Source: Actinomycetota bacterium | GTDB lineage: Bacteria; Actinomycetota; Humimicrobiia; Humimicrobiales; Humimicrobiaceae | Length of the DNA stretch: 16,483 nucleotides | Assembly: GCA_016783985.1 (NCBI GenBank) | Contig: JADHVM010000018.1 | Location: 1 to 16,483, forward strand | Direction of reading: 5' to 3' | Shown: in pieces, positions 7,594 to 14,031 of the stretch | How positions within the stretch are numbered: the stretch's first letter is position 1 | Layout: every line of letters starts with the position of its first letter | The notes under the pieces: model-generated | Database searches by the model: none | What the model saw: only the letters and a program-made list of their open reading frames with translations | What the model was told of the DNA's origin: nothing | Program-made: the position numbers and the translations under genes

Positions 7594-8487
7594 CTACACC
7601 TTCTCTTGTACATTTTTGCCTAGAATACCATCCGGTTTAAACAACAGAATTAAAATCAAGATTGCGAAGATAAATGCATCTCTATATCCTGATAATGCAG
7701 GTAAAAAAGCAACAAATAATATTTCAGACATACCTAAAAATAAACCGCCAAGCATCGCTCCCGGTATATTACCAATTCCCCCCACCACAGCTGCAATAAA
7801 AGCTTTCAAACCGGGCATCATACCCATAAAAGGGAATAATTGTGGAAATCTTAGGGCCCATAAAATACCACCCACAGCTGCCAGAGCCGAACCGATAGCG
7901 AAGGTAATGGAAATGGTTTTATCAACATCAACTGCCATTAATCTGGAAGTTTCAATATCTGTAGATATTGACCTCATGGCTAAGCCAGTCTTTGTTCTGT
8001 AAACAACATATATTAATATGGTTAAAAAGATAGCGGAAACTATTACTGAAGCAAAAAGAGTCGATTGAATGCGAATCTCGCCAAATTGAAATATCCTTTT
8101 GAAAAAAGTAGGGCGGTGAAAAGATTTGGGGATTCCGGTAAAAAGAACAATGGCTAAATTTTGCAGGAAAAATGACACCCCAATTGCTGAAATCAAAACA
8201 GATATTCTGGGAGCATTTCGCAAAGGCCTATAGGCGATCCTTTCAGATAACATTCCGGTTATAGCAGTTAGCGCTATTGCAATAATAACCGATGCCCACC
8301 AGGGCAAATTAAAAATTAAAAATCCATAATAAAGAAAGTAAGTCGCCAGCATAAAAACTTCCCCGTGAGCAAAGTTGATTAATCTTAAAATGCCGTAAAC
8401 CATAGTATATCCTATCGCAATCAAGGCGTATAAACTTCCCAAAGATAATCCGTTAGCTAAATTCTGCAAGAATAAATTTAATGGCAT
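7594..8487 (-). CDS. livH: Branched-chain amino acid ABC transporter permease LivH
   Basis: This 297-residue inner-membrane permease shows the strongly conserved LivH N-terminus NGLSLGSLYALIAIGYTMVY followed by LRLINFAHGEVFM. Further family motifs are the RPLRNAPRISVLISAIGVSF segment and AVVGGIGNIPGAMLGG near the end. About eight hydrophobic segments are visible. A good ribosome binding site (AAAGGAGG) lies 6-7 nt before the ATG. It is the first gene of the tightly packed livHMGF block; a 241-nt spacer with strong RNA hairpins separates it from livK, which probably sets a different expression level for the binding protein. Confidence 0.93.
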   Translation of the reverse strand: MPLNLFLQNLANGLSLGSLYALIAIGYTMVYGILRLINFAHGEVFMLATYFLYYGFLIFNLPWWASVIIAIALTAITGMLSERIAYRPLRNAPRISVLISAIGVSFFLQNLAIVLFTGIPKSFHRPTFFKRIFQFGEIRIQSTLFASVIVSAIFLTILIYVVYRTKTGLAMRSISTDIETSRLMAVDVDKTISITFAIGSALAAVGGILWALRFPQLFPFMGMMPGLKAFIAAVVGGIGNIPGAMLGGLFLGMSEILFVAFLPALSGYRDAFIFAILILILLFKPDGILGKNVQEKV

Positions 8488-8570
8488 AGAATCCTCCTTT
8501 CGGTTATTTAAATTTTCGGTTAAATAACTTCTATGTTCTTAATTTTTTAGCTTCTTTACTTAGTTAACCT

Positions 8571-8620
8571 GAAGGGCAAAATGTCATAATGCGTGTCCGC
8601 ATTATGACATTTTGCCCTTC
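8571..8620 (-). promoter_or_regulatory. Perfect 23-bp hairpin between livK and livH
   Basis: Positions 8571-8593 and 8598-8620 are exact inverted copies separated by only 4 nt (tgtc). No T-run follows on either strand, so it is not a standard intrinsic terminator. In the livK-livH transcript it would form a very stable stem downstream of livK, where binding-protein operons commonly carry RNA processing or 3'-end stabilising hairpins. A dispersed palindromic repeat is the alternative. Confidence 0.75.
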
Positions 8621-8642
8621 TGTTCTACTTGCTATAATAAAT

Positions 8643-8658
8643 TTAGTCGAAAAGGTTC
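8643..8658. repeat. 16-nt inverted repeat, livK 3' side
   Basis: ttagtcgaaaaggttc here is the exact reverse complement of gaaccttttcgactaa at 9892-9907. The two lie outside livK on both sides: 70 nt after its stop and 42 nt before its start. The match ends sharply at both edges, and there is no obvious target-site duplication. Confidence 0.75.
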
Positions 8659-8700
8659 TTTCTGTGAAGAGGGATATAATCGTAACCTTTCTATCCCTCT
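8651..8700 (-). promoter_or_regulatory. Pseudoknot-capable segment in the livK 3' region
   Basis: Two complementary pairs interleave: aaaggtt (8651-8657) with aaccttt (8684-8690), and agagggata (8668-8676) with tatccctct (8692-8700). Both pairs together would form an H-type pseudoknot. The first pair also uses part of the 16-nt repeat that can pair with the livK leader, so the two pairings compete. No function is known to me. Confidence 0.5.
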
Positions 8701-8728
8701 ATGTAATTTACTAAATAAATCAATTATA

Positions 8729-9850
8729 TTAGGGGTTAACAGTTGTACTGTAGACTTGCTCCCCATTTACAACTTTAACTATAATCGCAGGTTTTACTGC
8801 ATCACCAGTTTCATTAATGGTAATTGCGCCGCCGGCACCCGGGAATTCTTTTGTTGCAGCTAAGGCATCCTTGATTGCAGTCGGGTCAAATGAACCAGCT
8901 CTTTCAATAGCATCAAGCATTAAATTGTAGGCATCATAGGTAAGGATAGAAGTTGCATTGGGAGCTTCATTAAATTTAGCTCTCCAGCGATCAACAAATT
9001 TTACGGATTCCGGAATAGGAGGCGCATCTTCAGCAAAGAAGGTACTTGCAACTAAACCTTCAACAGCATCACCGGCTAAATCGATTAATACTGGGTTATG
9101 TAATGTATCTCCTCCTAAATATGTTCCTTTAAATCCTAATTCTCTCCCCTGCATAGCAATTAAAGCAACATCTCCGAAATAACCTGGGAAAAAGAGAGCT
9201 TCTGCTCCGGAAGCTATAATCTGACTTAATTGAGCACTAAAATCCTGGTCACCAGTATTGTATTTCATGTCACTAACGATCTCTCCACCAAGTTCTTTAT
9301 ATGTTTTTTTGTAGAAATTAGCCAGGCCTACTGAATAATCCTGAGCAATATCAACTAAAAGAGCTGCTTTTTTGATTCCCAAGTTTTCAAAAGTATAACG
9401 AGCCATTACTTCTCCTTGGAAAGGGTCAATGAAACAGCAACGGAAAACATAATCTTTTCCGAATGTAACTAAGGGGTTTGTTGCACCAGCAGCAAGCATA
9501 GGTATTCCTGCTTTATCAGCAACTTCACCGCCTGGGATTGAACAACTGCTGCCATAACTACCTAAAATTGCTACTACGCCTTCTTTTTCGATTAATCTGG
9601 AGACTGCACTGGCTGATTCAACTTTATCACTTTTATTATCAACAAGAATTAATTCAACTGTTTTTCCTAAAACTGTAGGTCTATGGTCTTGGGCAAGTTC
9701 ATATCCTTGCATACCCAGTGCTCCACCAACAGCCATTGGTCCAGTCATAGGTTCAAAAATACCAATTTTAACCACATCGGCTGCAAGAGCTACAGTACTT
9801 ATAGCGATTAGAAGAACAGCCAATGTTAAAACAAATAAACTTTTTCTCAT
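8729..9850 (-). CDS. livK: Branched-chain amino acid-type substrate-binding protein LivK
   Basis: This 373-residue exported protein captures the substrate and delivers it to LivHM. A signal peptide (about 1-23, MRKSLFVLTLAVLLIAISTV then ALA) has a signal peptidase I site and no lipobox Cys, so the mature protein should be soluble in a periplasm. Family landmarks are VKIGIFEPMTGPMA (27-40), AILGSYGSSCSIPGGEVADK (94-113) at the ligand site and GIPMLAAGATNP (115-126). The whole type 1 periplasmic-binding fold is present. Ligand identity, whether branched-chain or another amino acid, cannot be settled. AAAGGAG lies about 7 nt upstream of the ATG. The gene is first in the operon and flanked by a 16-nt inverted repeat. 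Confidence 0.92.
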   Translation of the reverse strand: MRKSLFVLTLAVLLIAISTVALAADVVKIGIFEPMTGPMAVGGALGMQGYELAQDHRPTVLGKTVELILVDNKSDKVESASAVSRLIEKEGVVAILGSYGSSCSIPGGEVADKAGIPMLAAGATNPLVTFGKDYVFRCCFIDPFQGEVMARYTFENLGIKKAALLVDIAQDYSVGLANFYKKTYKELGGEIVSDMKYNTGDQDFSAQLSQIIASGAEALFFPGYFGDVALIAMQGRELGFKGTYLGGDTLHNPVLIDLAGDAVEGLVASTFFAEDAPPIPESVKFVDRWRAKFNEAPNATSILTYDAYNLMLDAIERAGSFDPTAIKDALAATKEFPGAGGAITINETGDAVKPAIIVKVVNGEQVYSTTVNP

Positions 9851-10050
9851 TTCTTTCTCCTTTCTATTAAAATTTAAACTTTTTTTAATATGAACCTTTT
9901 CGACTAATAGTACGTGTATTCTTAAAATCTTATGCTTTTTTCTTTTTATTCACCTCCGATTATGTTTTGCTTTCTTTTTATATGCTTAGCACTTATATAA
10001 GTATAATTGATATATTGTATCAATCTTATTTCTCGAGCCTTGTCTGCCTT
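9851..10050 (-). promoter_or_regulatory. livK leader and promoter candidate
   Basis: Reading toward livK, TTGATA (10023-10018) followed after 18 nt by TATATA (9999-9994) is a possible but imperfect promoter. Downstream comes a perfect Shine-Dalgarno octamer GGAGGTGA (9957-9950) with no credible reading frame behind it, then one arm of the 16-nt inverted repeat (9907-9892), and finally the real livK ribosome binding site. The promoter call is weak; the other motifs are read directly. Confidence 0.35.
9892..9907. repeat. 16-nt inverted repeat, livK 5' side
   Basis: gaaccttttcgactaa is the exact inverse partner of 8643-8658. In the livK transcript this arm lies in the 5' leader, 42 nt before the start codon, and could base-pair with the region just after the stop codon. 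Confidence 0.75.
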
Positions 10051-10457
10051 AACATTTTTAGCAATTTTTAAAGTATTATTCTGTACTATAACATAGGTGT
10101 AGAATGTTTTTCCTAAATATTTCATTAAAAATAGCTATCTTATATTTTTATTTTGTGTGATCTCCCATCTGAAAAGGTGGGAATGTGGAAAAACTCCCGG
10201 TAAGTCTTGATAGATAAAGGTATCTTGAAGCAAGCACAACGTCTCAAAAGGCGCGTGTATCAATATTTAATATTCTCCTTGTAAGTAATTATAAAGCTAA
10301 TTATTATTGTAAAATTAACTATTTTATTTACAATTTTAGAAGTATTAACATAACGGGGTCAAAACACCATAAAAAGTTTAGCATTAAATTTATTAAAACA
10401 CAAATGTTTTTTCATTTTTTTTATACTTTTATATTCCGTTTTAGAAAATGACATTAT
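10051..10457. other. Gene-free region with a GC-richer patch
   Basis: About 400 nt contain no convincing gene. Within very AT-rich flanks, 10160-10262 is clearly GC-richer and holds a hairpin (tcccatc 10163-10169 with ggtggga 10176-10182, one G-T pair, loop tgaaaa). The patch could be a non-coding RNA, a decayed end of an IS200/IS605-type element, or a riboregulator, but I recognise no known RNA family. A 42-codon minus-strand frame with a TTG start (10263 to 10135) covers it and is not convincing. The remainder (10263-10457) is AT-rich without clear signals. Confidence 0.4.
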
Positions 10458-10496
10458 AAAAGAGGATGGCATATTAAAAATGCCATCCTCTTTTAT
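10456..10496 (-). terminator. Intrinsic terminator after the 5'-nucleotidase gene
   Basis: A perfect stem (10456-10472 with 10480-10496) closes a 7-nt loop. The core is agaggatggcat. A-rich and T-rich ends give a U-run on the minus strand just after the stem, 12 nt past the 5'-nucleotidase stop codon. The symmetry means that it could also stop transcription arriving from the left on the plus strand. Confidence 0.85.
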
Positions 10497-10507
10497 TTTT
10501 CTCACTA

Positions 10508-12184
10508 TTACTCTGTGGGAATAACTAACTCTTGACCGGGTCTAATAAGTCTCGGGTTGGATAATTCATTAAGTGCAGCAATCTTTTCTACCGTTGTTCC
10601 AAATTTCTGGGCAATTTCCCATACAGAATCCCCCACTTCTACTACATAAAGCTTGCCGACTTTCTCTTCAGACAACCAATTTTGTTTTACTGGTGACAAA
10701 ATTCCCGCTTTTTCTACTGCTTCCATCAGAGCATCCCTTATAGGAATAAAAGTATCCAATCCATCTTTAGAATTGCTGAAGTTGTATTTATCTCCACCGG
10801 TGAACATAAAGTCATTAGTTACCACAGTATAATATTTATCCAGTTCTACAGGGGTACCGTCTGCTAAAACCATGCTGGTTATCCTGTTACCTGCTTCTGC
10901 TTCTTTATTATAAGTTACCATTACACCGGATATCTGAATCCAGCCAATTTCCTCATTTAATATACCGTGTTCAATATTAGCTTTTACATCTGCACCGGAT
11001 AACTTCATAGTATATAGAGTATTATCAAAAGGCATCACTTCATATAGTATCCCGGCAGTAATATCTCCTGCCGGAACAGGAACTCTGAGTCCGCCGCCAT
11101 TGGTCATAGCAATCTGAACTCCAACTTTTTCTCTCATTACCTCACAGCTCCATTCACCTAATAAAGATGGTCCGGCATATCTGTCATGGTCTAATTCTAC
11201 TGTAGTTTTACCCAATACCTTTCCTAAAACAGGATTCAGTTCGTCTTCATATTTTTCATAAATTGCTAACATATTCACATCATCTTTAAGAGTATCAGGT
11301 CGGTTATAGAGATGATCTAATGAGGGCTCTGCACTAAGTAACTTATTATTCTCATCAAAAACGAAAGTCATTTTCGCAACTGTCCGGCCGTTATAGTAAG
11401 CTTGCACCAGAGGCTTACCATTTACCAAGCCACTGACACTTTGATGAGTGTGGCCGGATATTACTGCATCCACTCCTTCTACCTGAAATAAATCTGCAGC
11501 TTCACCGGTAATCTTCCCCTCTTTATCCTGGAATGAACCAAGGTGAGTTAAAGCGATAACAATATCCGCTCCTGCAGCTTTTACTTTTGGCACCCAGCTA
11601 ACTAAAGTTGCTACCGGGTCTTTGAAATCATAATTCTCTACATTTGCTTTAAGCGCTTTGTAAGCAGTTTCCGGAGTAGCCAAACCTACAAATCCTACTT
11701 TAACCCCAGCTTTTTCGATAATTACAAATGGTTCTGCCCAATCAACCGGTTCATTTGTTCTTATATCATATATATTAGTACAAACAAATGTTAGTTCACC
11801 ATCTTCTGCCCACTTAGTGATCCTATCAATTCCCCAGTCAAATTCGTGATTACCAACTGCGGATAATTCTAAGCCCGCCTCTTTAAATAGTGCTGATACC
11901 GGTTCACCATACATAAGATTTGACATAGCACTACCCTGATAATTATCACCGCCGGATACTATAATTGTGCCTTCAGGATTCTTTGCTTTCTCAACCTTTA
12001 AAGCATCGGCAAGTTTCGCTGCCCCGACATTTTTCCCGGCAGGAGCAAGGGCTCCGTGATAGTCATTAATTGATAATACAACAATTTCTTTTTGTGCAGC
12101 AAAAATAAAACATACTGAACTTAGAACTAAAAAGAAAGTTAACAGGGAAATTAATAGTCCTTTGGTTATTTTAAATCTCAACAT
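10508..12184 (-). CDS. Exported 5'-nucleotidase/UshA-like enzyme with C-terminal LysM
   Basis: This 558-residue protein begins with a signal peptide (about 1-30) without lipobox. The N-terminal metallophosphatase domain has SINDYHG (38-44), GGDNYQG (78-84), GNHEFDWG (111-118), ALTHLG (211-216) and SGHTHQ (243-248), which bind two metals. The C-terminal 5'-nucleotidase domain has TNGGGLRV, PFDNTLYTMKLSG and a FTGGDKYNF substrate-base pocket. It should remove phosphate from extracytoplasmic nucleotides, feeding nucleoside and phosphate uptake. Residues about 512-558 form a LysM domain (VEVGDSVWEIAQKFGTT, ending RPGQELVIP), which binds peptidoglycan-type glycans and probably tethers the enzyme to the wall. 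GGAGG lies a rather long 12 nt before the ATG. A strong terminator follows, so the gene is likely transcribed alone. Confidence 0.93.
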   Translation of the reverse strand: MLRFKITKGLLISLLTFFLVLSSVCFIFAAQKEIVVLSINDYHGALAPAGKNVGAAKLADALKVEKAKNPEGTIIVSGGDNYQGSAMSNLMYGEPVSALFKEAGLELSAVGNHEFDWGIDRITKWAEDGELTFVCTNIYDIRTNEPVDWAEPFVIIEKAGVKVGFVGLATPETAYKALKANVENYDFKDPVATLVSWVPKVKAAGADIVIALTHLGSFQDKEGKITGEAADLFQVEGVDAVISGHTHQSVSGLVNGKPLVQAYYNGRTVAKMTFVFDENNKLLSAEPSLDHLYNRPDTLKDDVNMLAIYEKYEDELNPVLGKVLGKTTVELDHDRYAGPSLLGEWSCEVMREKVGVQIAMTNGGGLRVPVPAGDITAGILYEVMPFDNTLYTMKLSGADVKANIEHGILNEEIGWIQISGVMVTYNKEAEAGNRITSMVLADGTPVELDKYYTVVTNDFMFTGGDKYNFSNSKDGLDTFIPIRDALMEAVEKAGILSPVKQNWLSEEKVGKLYVVEVGDSVWEIAQKFGTTVEKIAALNELSNPRLIRPGQELVIPTE

Positions 12185-12471
12185 GTTTGTATAAATCCTC
12201 CTTAAATATTTTTTAATTAATTTTCTAACTAATCAAATCCTCGCTAAACCTAAATCTTTAATAATTATGCTAAATTGACCACCTCCCTCTTCTTATCTAA
12301 TGCTTAAACTCGCAGACATTAATTTTTTCTTACATTCTTTAATTTAAAATTAATCTCTCTACTATTTTCTACATTTACTTAAAATAATCCTTCTTTTTTG
12401 TAAAAATTATTTGAAATTAATTTAATTCTTTTTTTACTTATTAATCTTTCGCCTTTTGCAACAAAATTTAT

Positions 12472-12984
12472 TTAACCAATTGTTTTATAGCAGGCCACTA
12501 TCTCGCCAAAATAAAAAGTATGATAATCATTATCAGCATAAACATCTTCCTTATATTCTTTACACAGAAAATCAGGATTCATTTTGCTTTTATAAACAAT
12601 TTTACATTCATAATGAAATCCTGGCAGGTTAATAATAGGAGTGTCTATTTTTTGTGCTGGAACAATGGTTAAATTACATTCTTTGAATTTATCAAAATCT
12701 CGACCGGATTTAGTACCACAAAAATCCAATGCTTCCTTCAAGTCATCTCCAGGGATACTAACCGCAAAACTTTCGGCCTTTTCGATAATATGATGGGTAA
12801 AGCGGCTCTTCCTAACCATGACTGTCATTATCGGCTTTTTCCACATATATCCAATAGAAGCCCAGCCTATAGTCATAACGTTTATTTTTGCATCATCTTG
12901 GGACTTAGTTATCAGGAATGCCCCTTCAGATTTTATCTGTTGTAGAACTTTCTCGGCAATAGATAAATAATTAACATTTTTCAT
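12472..12984 (-). CDS. Flavin reductase-like (FMN-binding split barrel) protein
   Basis: This protein of about 170 residues belongs to the flavin reductase/flavoredoxin-like group. Visible landmarks are INVMTIGWASIGYMWKKPIM near residues 34-53, RKSRFTHHII (about 58-67), and ESFAVSIPGDDLKEALDFCG with TKSGRDFDKF following. Such proteins bind FMN and pass electrons from NAD(P)H or an iron-sulfur partner; the partner here is unknown. The start is placed at the ATG at 12984, 7-9 nt after GAGGAGG. An in-frame TTG at 13002 overlaps that ribosome binding site and is unlikely. It follows the PC4-like gene by 52 nt and may be cotranscribed with it. Confidence 0.85.
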   Translation of the reverse strand: MKNVNYLSIAEKVLQQIKSEGAFLITKSQDDAKINVMTIGWASIGYMWKKPIMTVMVRKSRFTHHIIEKAESFAVSIPGDDLKEALDFCGTKSGRDFDKFKECNLTIVPAQKIDTPIINLPGFHYECKIVYKSKMNPDFLCKEYKEDVYADNDYHTFYFGEIVACYKTIG

Positions 12985-13036
12985 TTTAATTTGCCTCCTC
13001 AAAGACAGGATAATAATATTGTCTTATTTTCCCCTA

Positions 13037-13246
13037 CTAAACTTCCTTTAATTTCTCTATCATTTTCACAAAATCATCTATCCATTCTGCGCTAAAGTTT
13101 ACACCTTTAGGGGTGGGAATGTACTCATCTCCGTCTTTCACTTTTACATATTGCCTTAAATCAACTCTTTCTACTCCCCGAAACTCACCGATAGATAAAA
13201 CCAATCTTTTATTATCGGTAACATCTAACTGCCCAATCTGCTTCAT
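13037..13246 (-). CDS. PC4/p15-like single-stranded DNA-binding protein
   Basis: This 69-residue protein resembles the bacterial transcriptional coactivator p15 (PC4) family. A beta-sheet region (RLVLSIGEFRGVERVDLRQY, about 14-33) is followed by the family-typical KGVNFSAEWIDDFVKMIEKL helix (about 48-67). The family binds single-stranded DNA or RNA as a dimer and can influence transcription or recombination. What this one does is unknown. GGAG lies about 8 nt upstream of the ATG. It sits between the flavin reductase-like gene and a small unknown gene, all on the minus strand. Confidence 0.8.
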   Translation of the reverse strand: MKQIGQLDVTDNKRLVLSIGEFRGVERVDLRQYVKVKDGDEYIPTPKGVNFSAEWIDDFVKMIEKLKEV

Positions 13247-13310
13247 TTAATATTTCTCCTTTCTTTTATTTTTTTCTTCTACTTTATTTAATACATTATT
13301 TATTATATCT

Positions 13311-13631
13311 CTATACCGCATCTCGCATCATATTCCTTTCGCCGAAATCTTCTAAATTAATCATTTCAATTGTTCTTCCCGGATACAACTTTTTAATCTT
13401 TTCTATTTCCTGCTTAAAATCGGGAGCGATAACTATTCCTATTTGGCTAATATTTTCTGCATAATTAATTACATTTTTATGGGGAGGATTGGGAATAATA
13501 ATATAACACTTTACTATTTTATTTTTTTCTATGTATGCTTCCAGACTTCTAAGACAAACCATGCCTAATATCTGTGAAAAAGATACAATTACTTTTTCTT
13601 TTTTATTGTTCTGCTTTTTTTTGAAAAACAT
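13311..13631 (-). CDS. Small protein of unknown function
   Basis: I do not recognise this protein of about 106 residues. The N-terminus is strongly basic (MFFKKKQNNKKEKV), followed by predicted strand-helix alternation: VIVSFSQILGMVCLRSLEAY, then KCYIIIPNPPHKNVINYAEN, IGIVIAPDFKQEIEKIKKLY and a final TIEMINLEDF. This suggests a small alpha/beta fold without an obvious catalytic motif, signal peptide or membrane segment. I chose the ATG at 13631, with AAGGA about 6 nt upstream; the ATG at 13637 abuts that site. It precedes the PC4-like gene by 64 nt on the same strand, so the two may be cotranscribed. Confidence 0.6.
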   Translation of the reverse strand: MFFKKKQNNKKEKVIVSFSQILGMVCLRSLEAYIEKNKIVKCYIIIPNPPHKNVINYAENISQIGIVIAPDFKQEIEKIKKLYPGRTIEMINLEDFGERNMMRDAV

Positions 13632-13639
13632 ACACATTC

Positions 13640-13785
13640 CTTCTTAAACTAAAAACTTAAAACGAAAAACGTAAAACCATAATTCAAAATTAAAAACTTT
13701 AAAATCTACCAATCTACTAATTTGCTAATCTGCCGATCCGCCAATCTACCGATTGCCTAATTGACCAATTATATTAATTGTAAGT
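13640..13785. repeat. Degenerate short-repeat arrays of the right cassette
   Basis: First come iterated aaaac/aaaacg words (about 13650-13675), then a series of taccaatct, tgccgatccg, gccaatct, taccgatt and gaccaatt units (about 13706-13770). The second series is the counterpart of the array at 683-789. Individual units differ, so this is a degenerate short-period array. Confidence 0.5.
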
Positions 13786-13839
13786 ATATCGTATTGCGTA
13801 TCGGGGATAGCGTGAAGATTTATCCCCCTCGCCCTAACC
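13786..13839. repeat. 54-nt dispersed repeat, copy 2
   Basis: This matches 811-864 at 49 of 54 positions without gaps. It stands at the same place in the cassette, between the short-repeat array and the C-rich hairpin module, and in the same orientation. Confidence 0.85.
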
Positions 13840-13875
13840 CCGTGCAGTAATTTCCTCTACTACACAGGGCAGGCC
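13840..13875. repeat. About 36-nt hairpin insertion inside the repeat cassette
   Basis: Copy 1 runs directly from the 54-nt repeat into the C-rich hairpin (864/865), whereas copy 2 is interrupted here. The inserted piece contains gtgcagta (13842-13849) and tactacac (13858-13865), which pair at 7 of 8 positions around an 8-nt loop. The exact edges are ambiguous by a few C residues. Confidence 0.65.
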
Positions 13876-13897
13876 CTCTCCCTCCAAGGGAAGAGGG
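13874..13897. repeat. C-rich/G-rich hairpin module, copy 2
   Basis: ccctctccctccaaggg followed by aagaggg corresponds to 863-886 with one G-to-A change and so a weaker stem. It follows the 36-nt insertion. Confidence 0.7.
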
Positions 13898-13925
13898 AAT
13901 AAAGACGAGGTAATTTCTTCATCAA

Positions 13926-13974
13926 GGGGTCGGATTTATTCGACCCGAAACGGGTTCGATGAATCGAACCCCTA
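13926..13974. repeat. Double palindrome gggtcg/cgaccc and gggttcga/tcgaaccc
   Basis: Two adjacent stems are visible: gggtcg (13927-13932) with cgaccc (13941-13946), and gggttcga (13952-13959) with tcgaaccc (13964-13971, loop tgaa). The outer ggggt and acccc can pair as well. The element ends in cctac like the dyad at 898-920. It looks like a mobile intergenic palindrome, not a terminator. Confidence 0.65.
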
Positions 13975-14031
13975 CCTCCTGAACACTATCCGCTCTTTCT
14001 TTTCACGCAATACGCGATACTCGATACGAGT
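13975..14031. other. Tail of the right repeat cassette
   Basis: Iterated cgcaatacgcgatactcgat-type words end right at the stop codon of the PLC-like gene. They resemble the inverse of the cgtattgcgtatcg core of the 54-nt repeat. No promoter or RNA gene is seen. Confidence 0.4.

Noticed and set aside
6526..8002. Long plus-strand open frames antisense to livM and livH
   Set aside because: They lie wholly inside strongly supported membrane-protein genes and have the skewed composition (Ile, Pro, Lys-rich) typical of antisense frames.
8571..8620. Hairpin as an intrinsic terminator of livK
   Set aside because: Neither strand has a T-run after the stem.
8612..8863. Plus-strand open frame beginning in the livK-livH spacer and running antisense into livK
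   Set aside because: It crosses the 3' end of a clear gene and has no ribosome binding site or recognisable product; composition shadow of livK.
8643..9907. livK as cargo of a transposon with 16-bp terminal inverted repeats
   Set aside because: No transposase, no target-site duplication, and livK fits its operon normally; RNA pairing is a simpler reading, though not proven.
10135..10263. 42-codon minus-strand frame with a TTG start and an AAGGAG 11 nt upstream
   Set aside because: Start spacing is long, the start is TTG, the peptide resembles nothing known, and the frame overlaps a hairpin in a region that looks non-coding.
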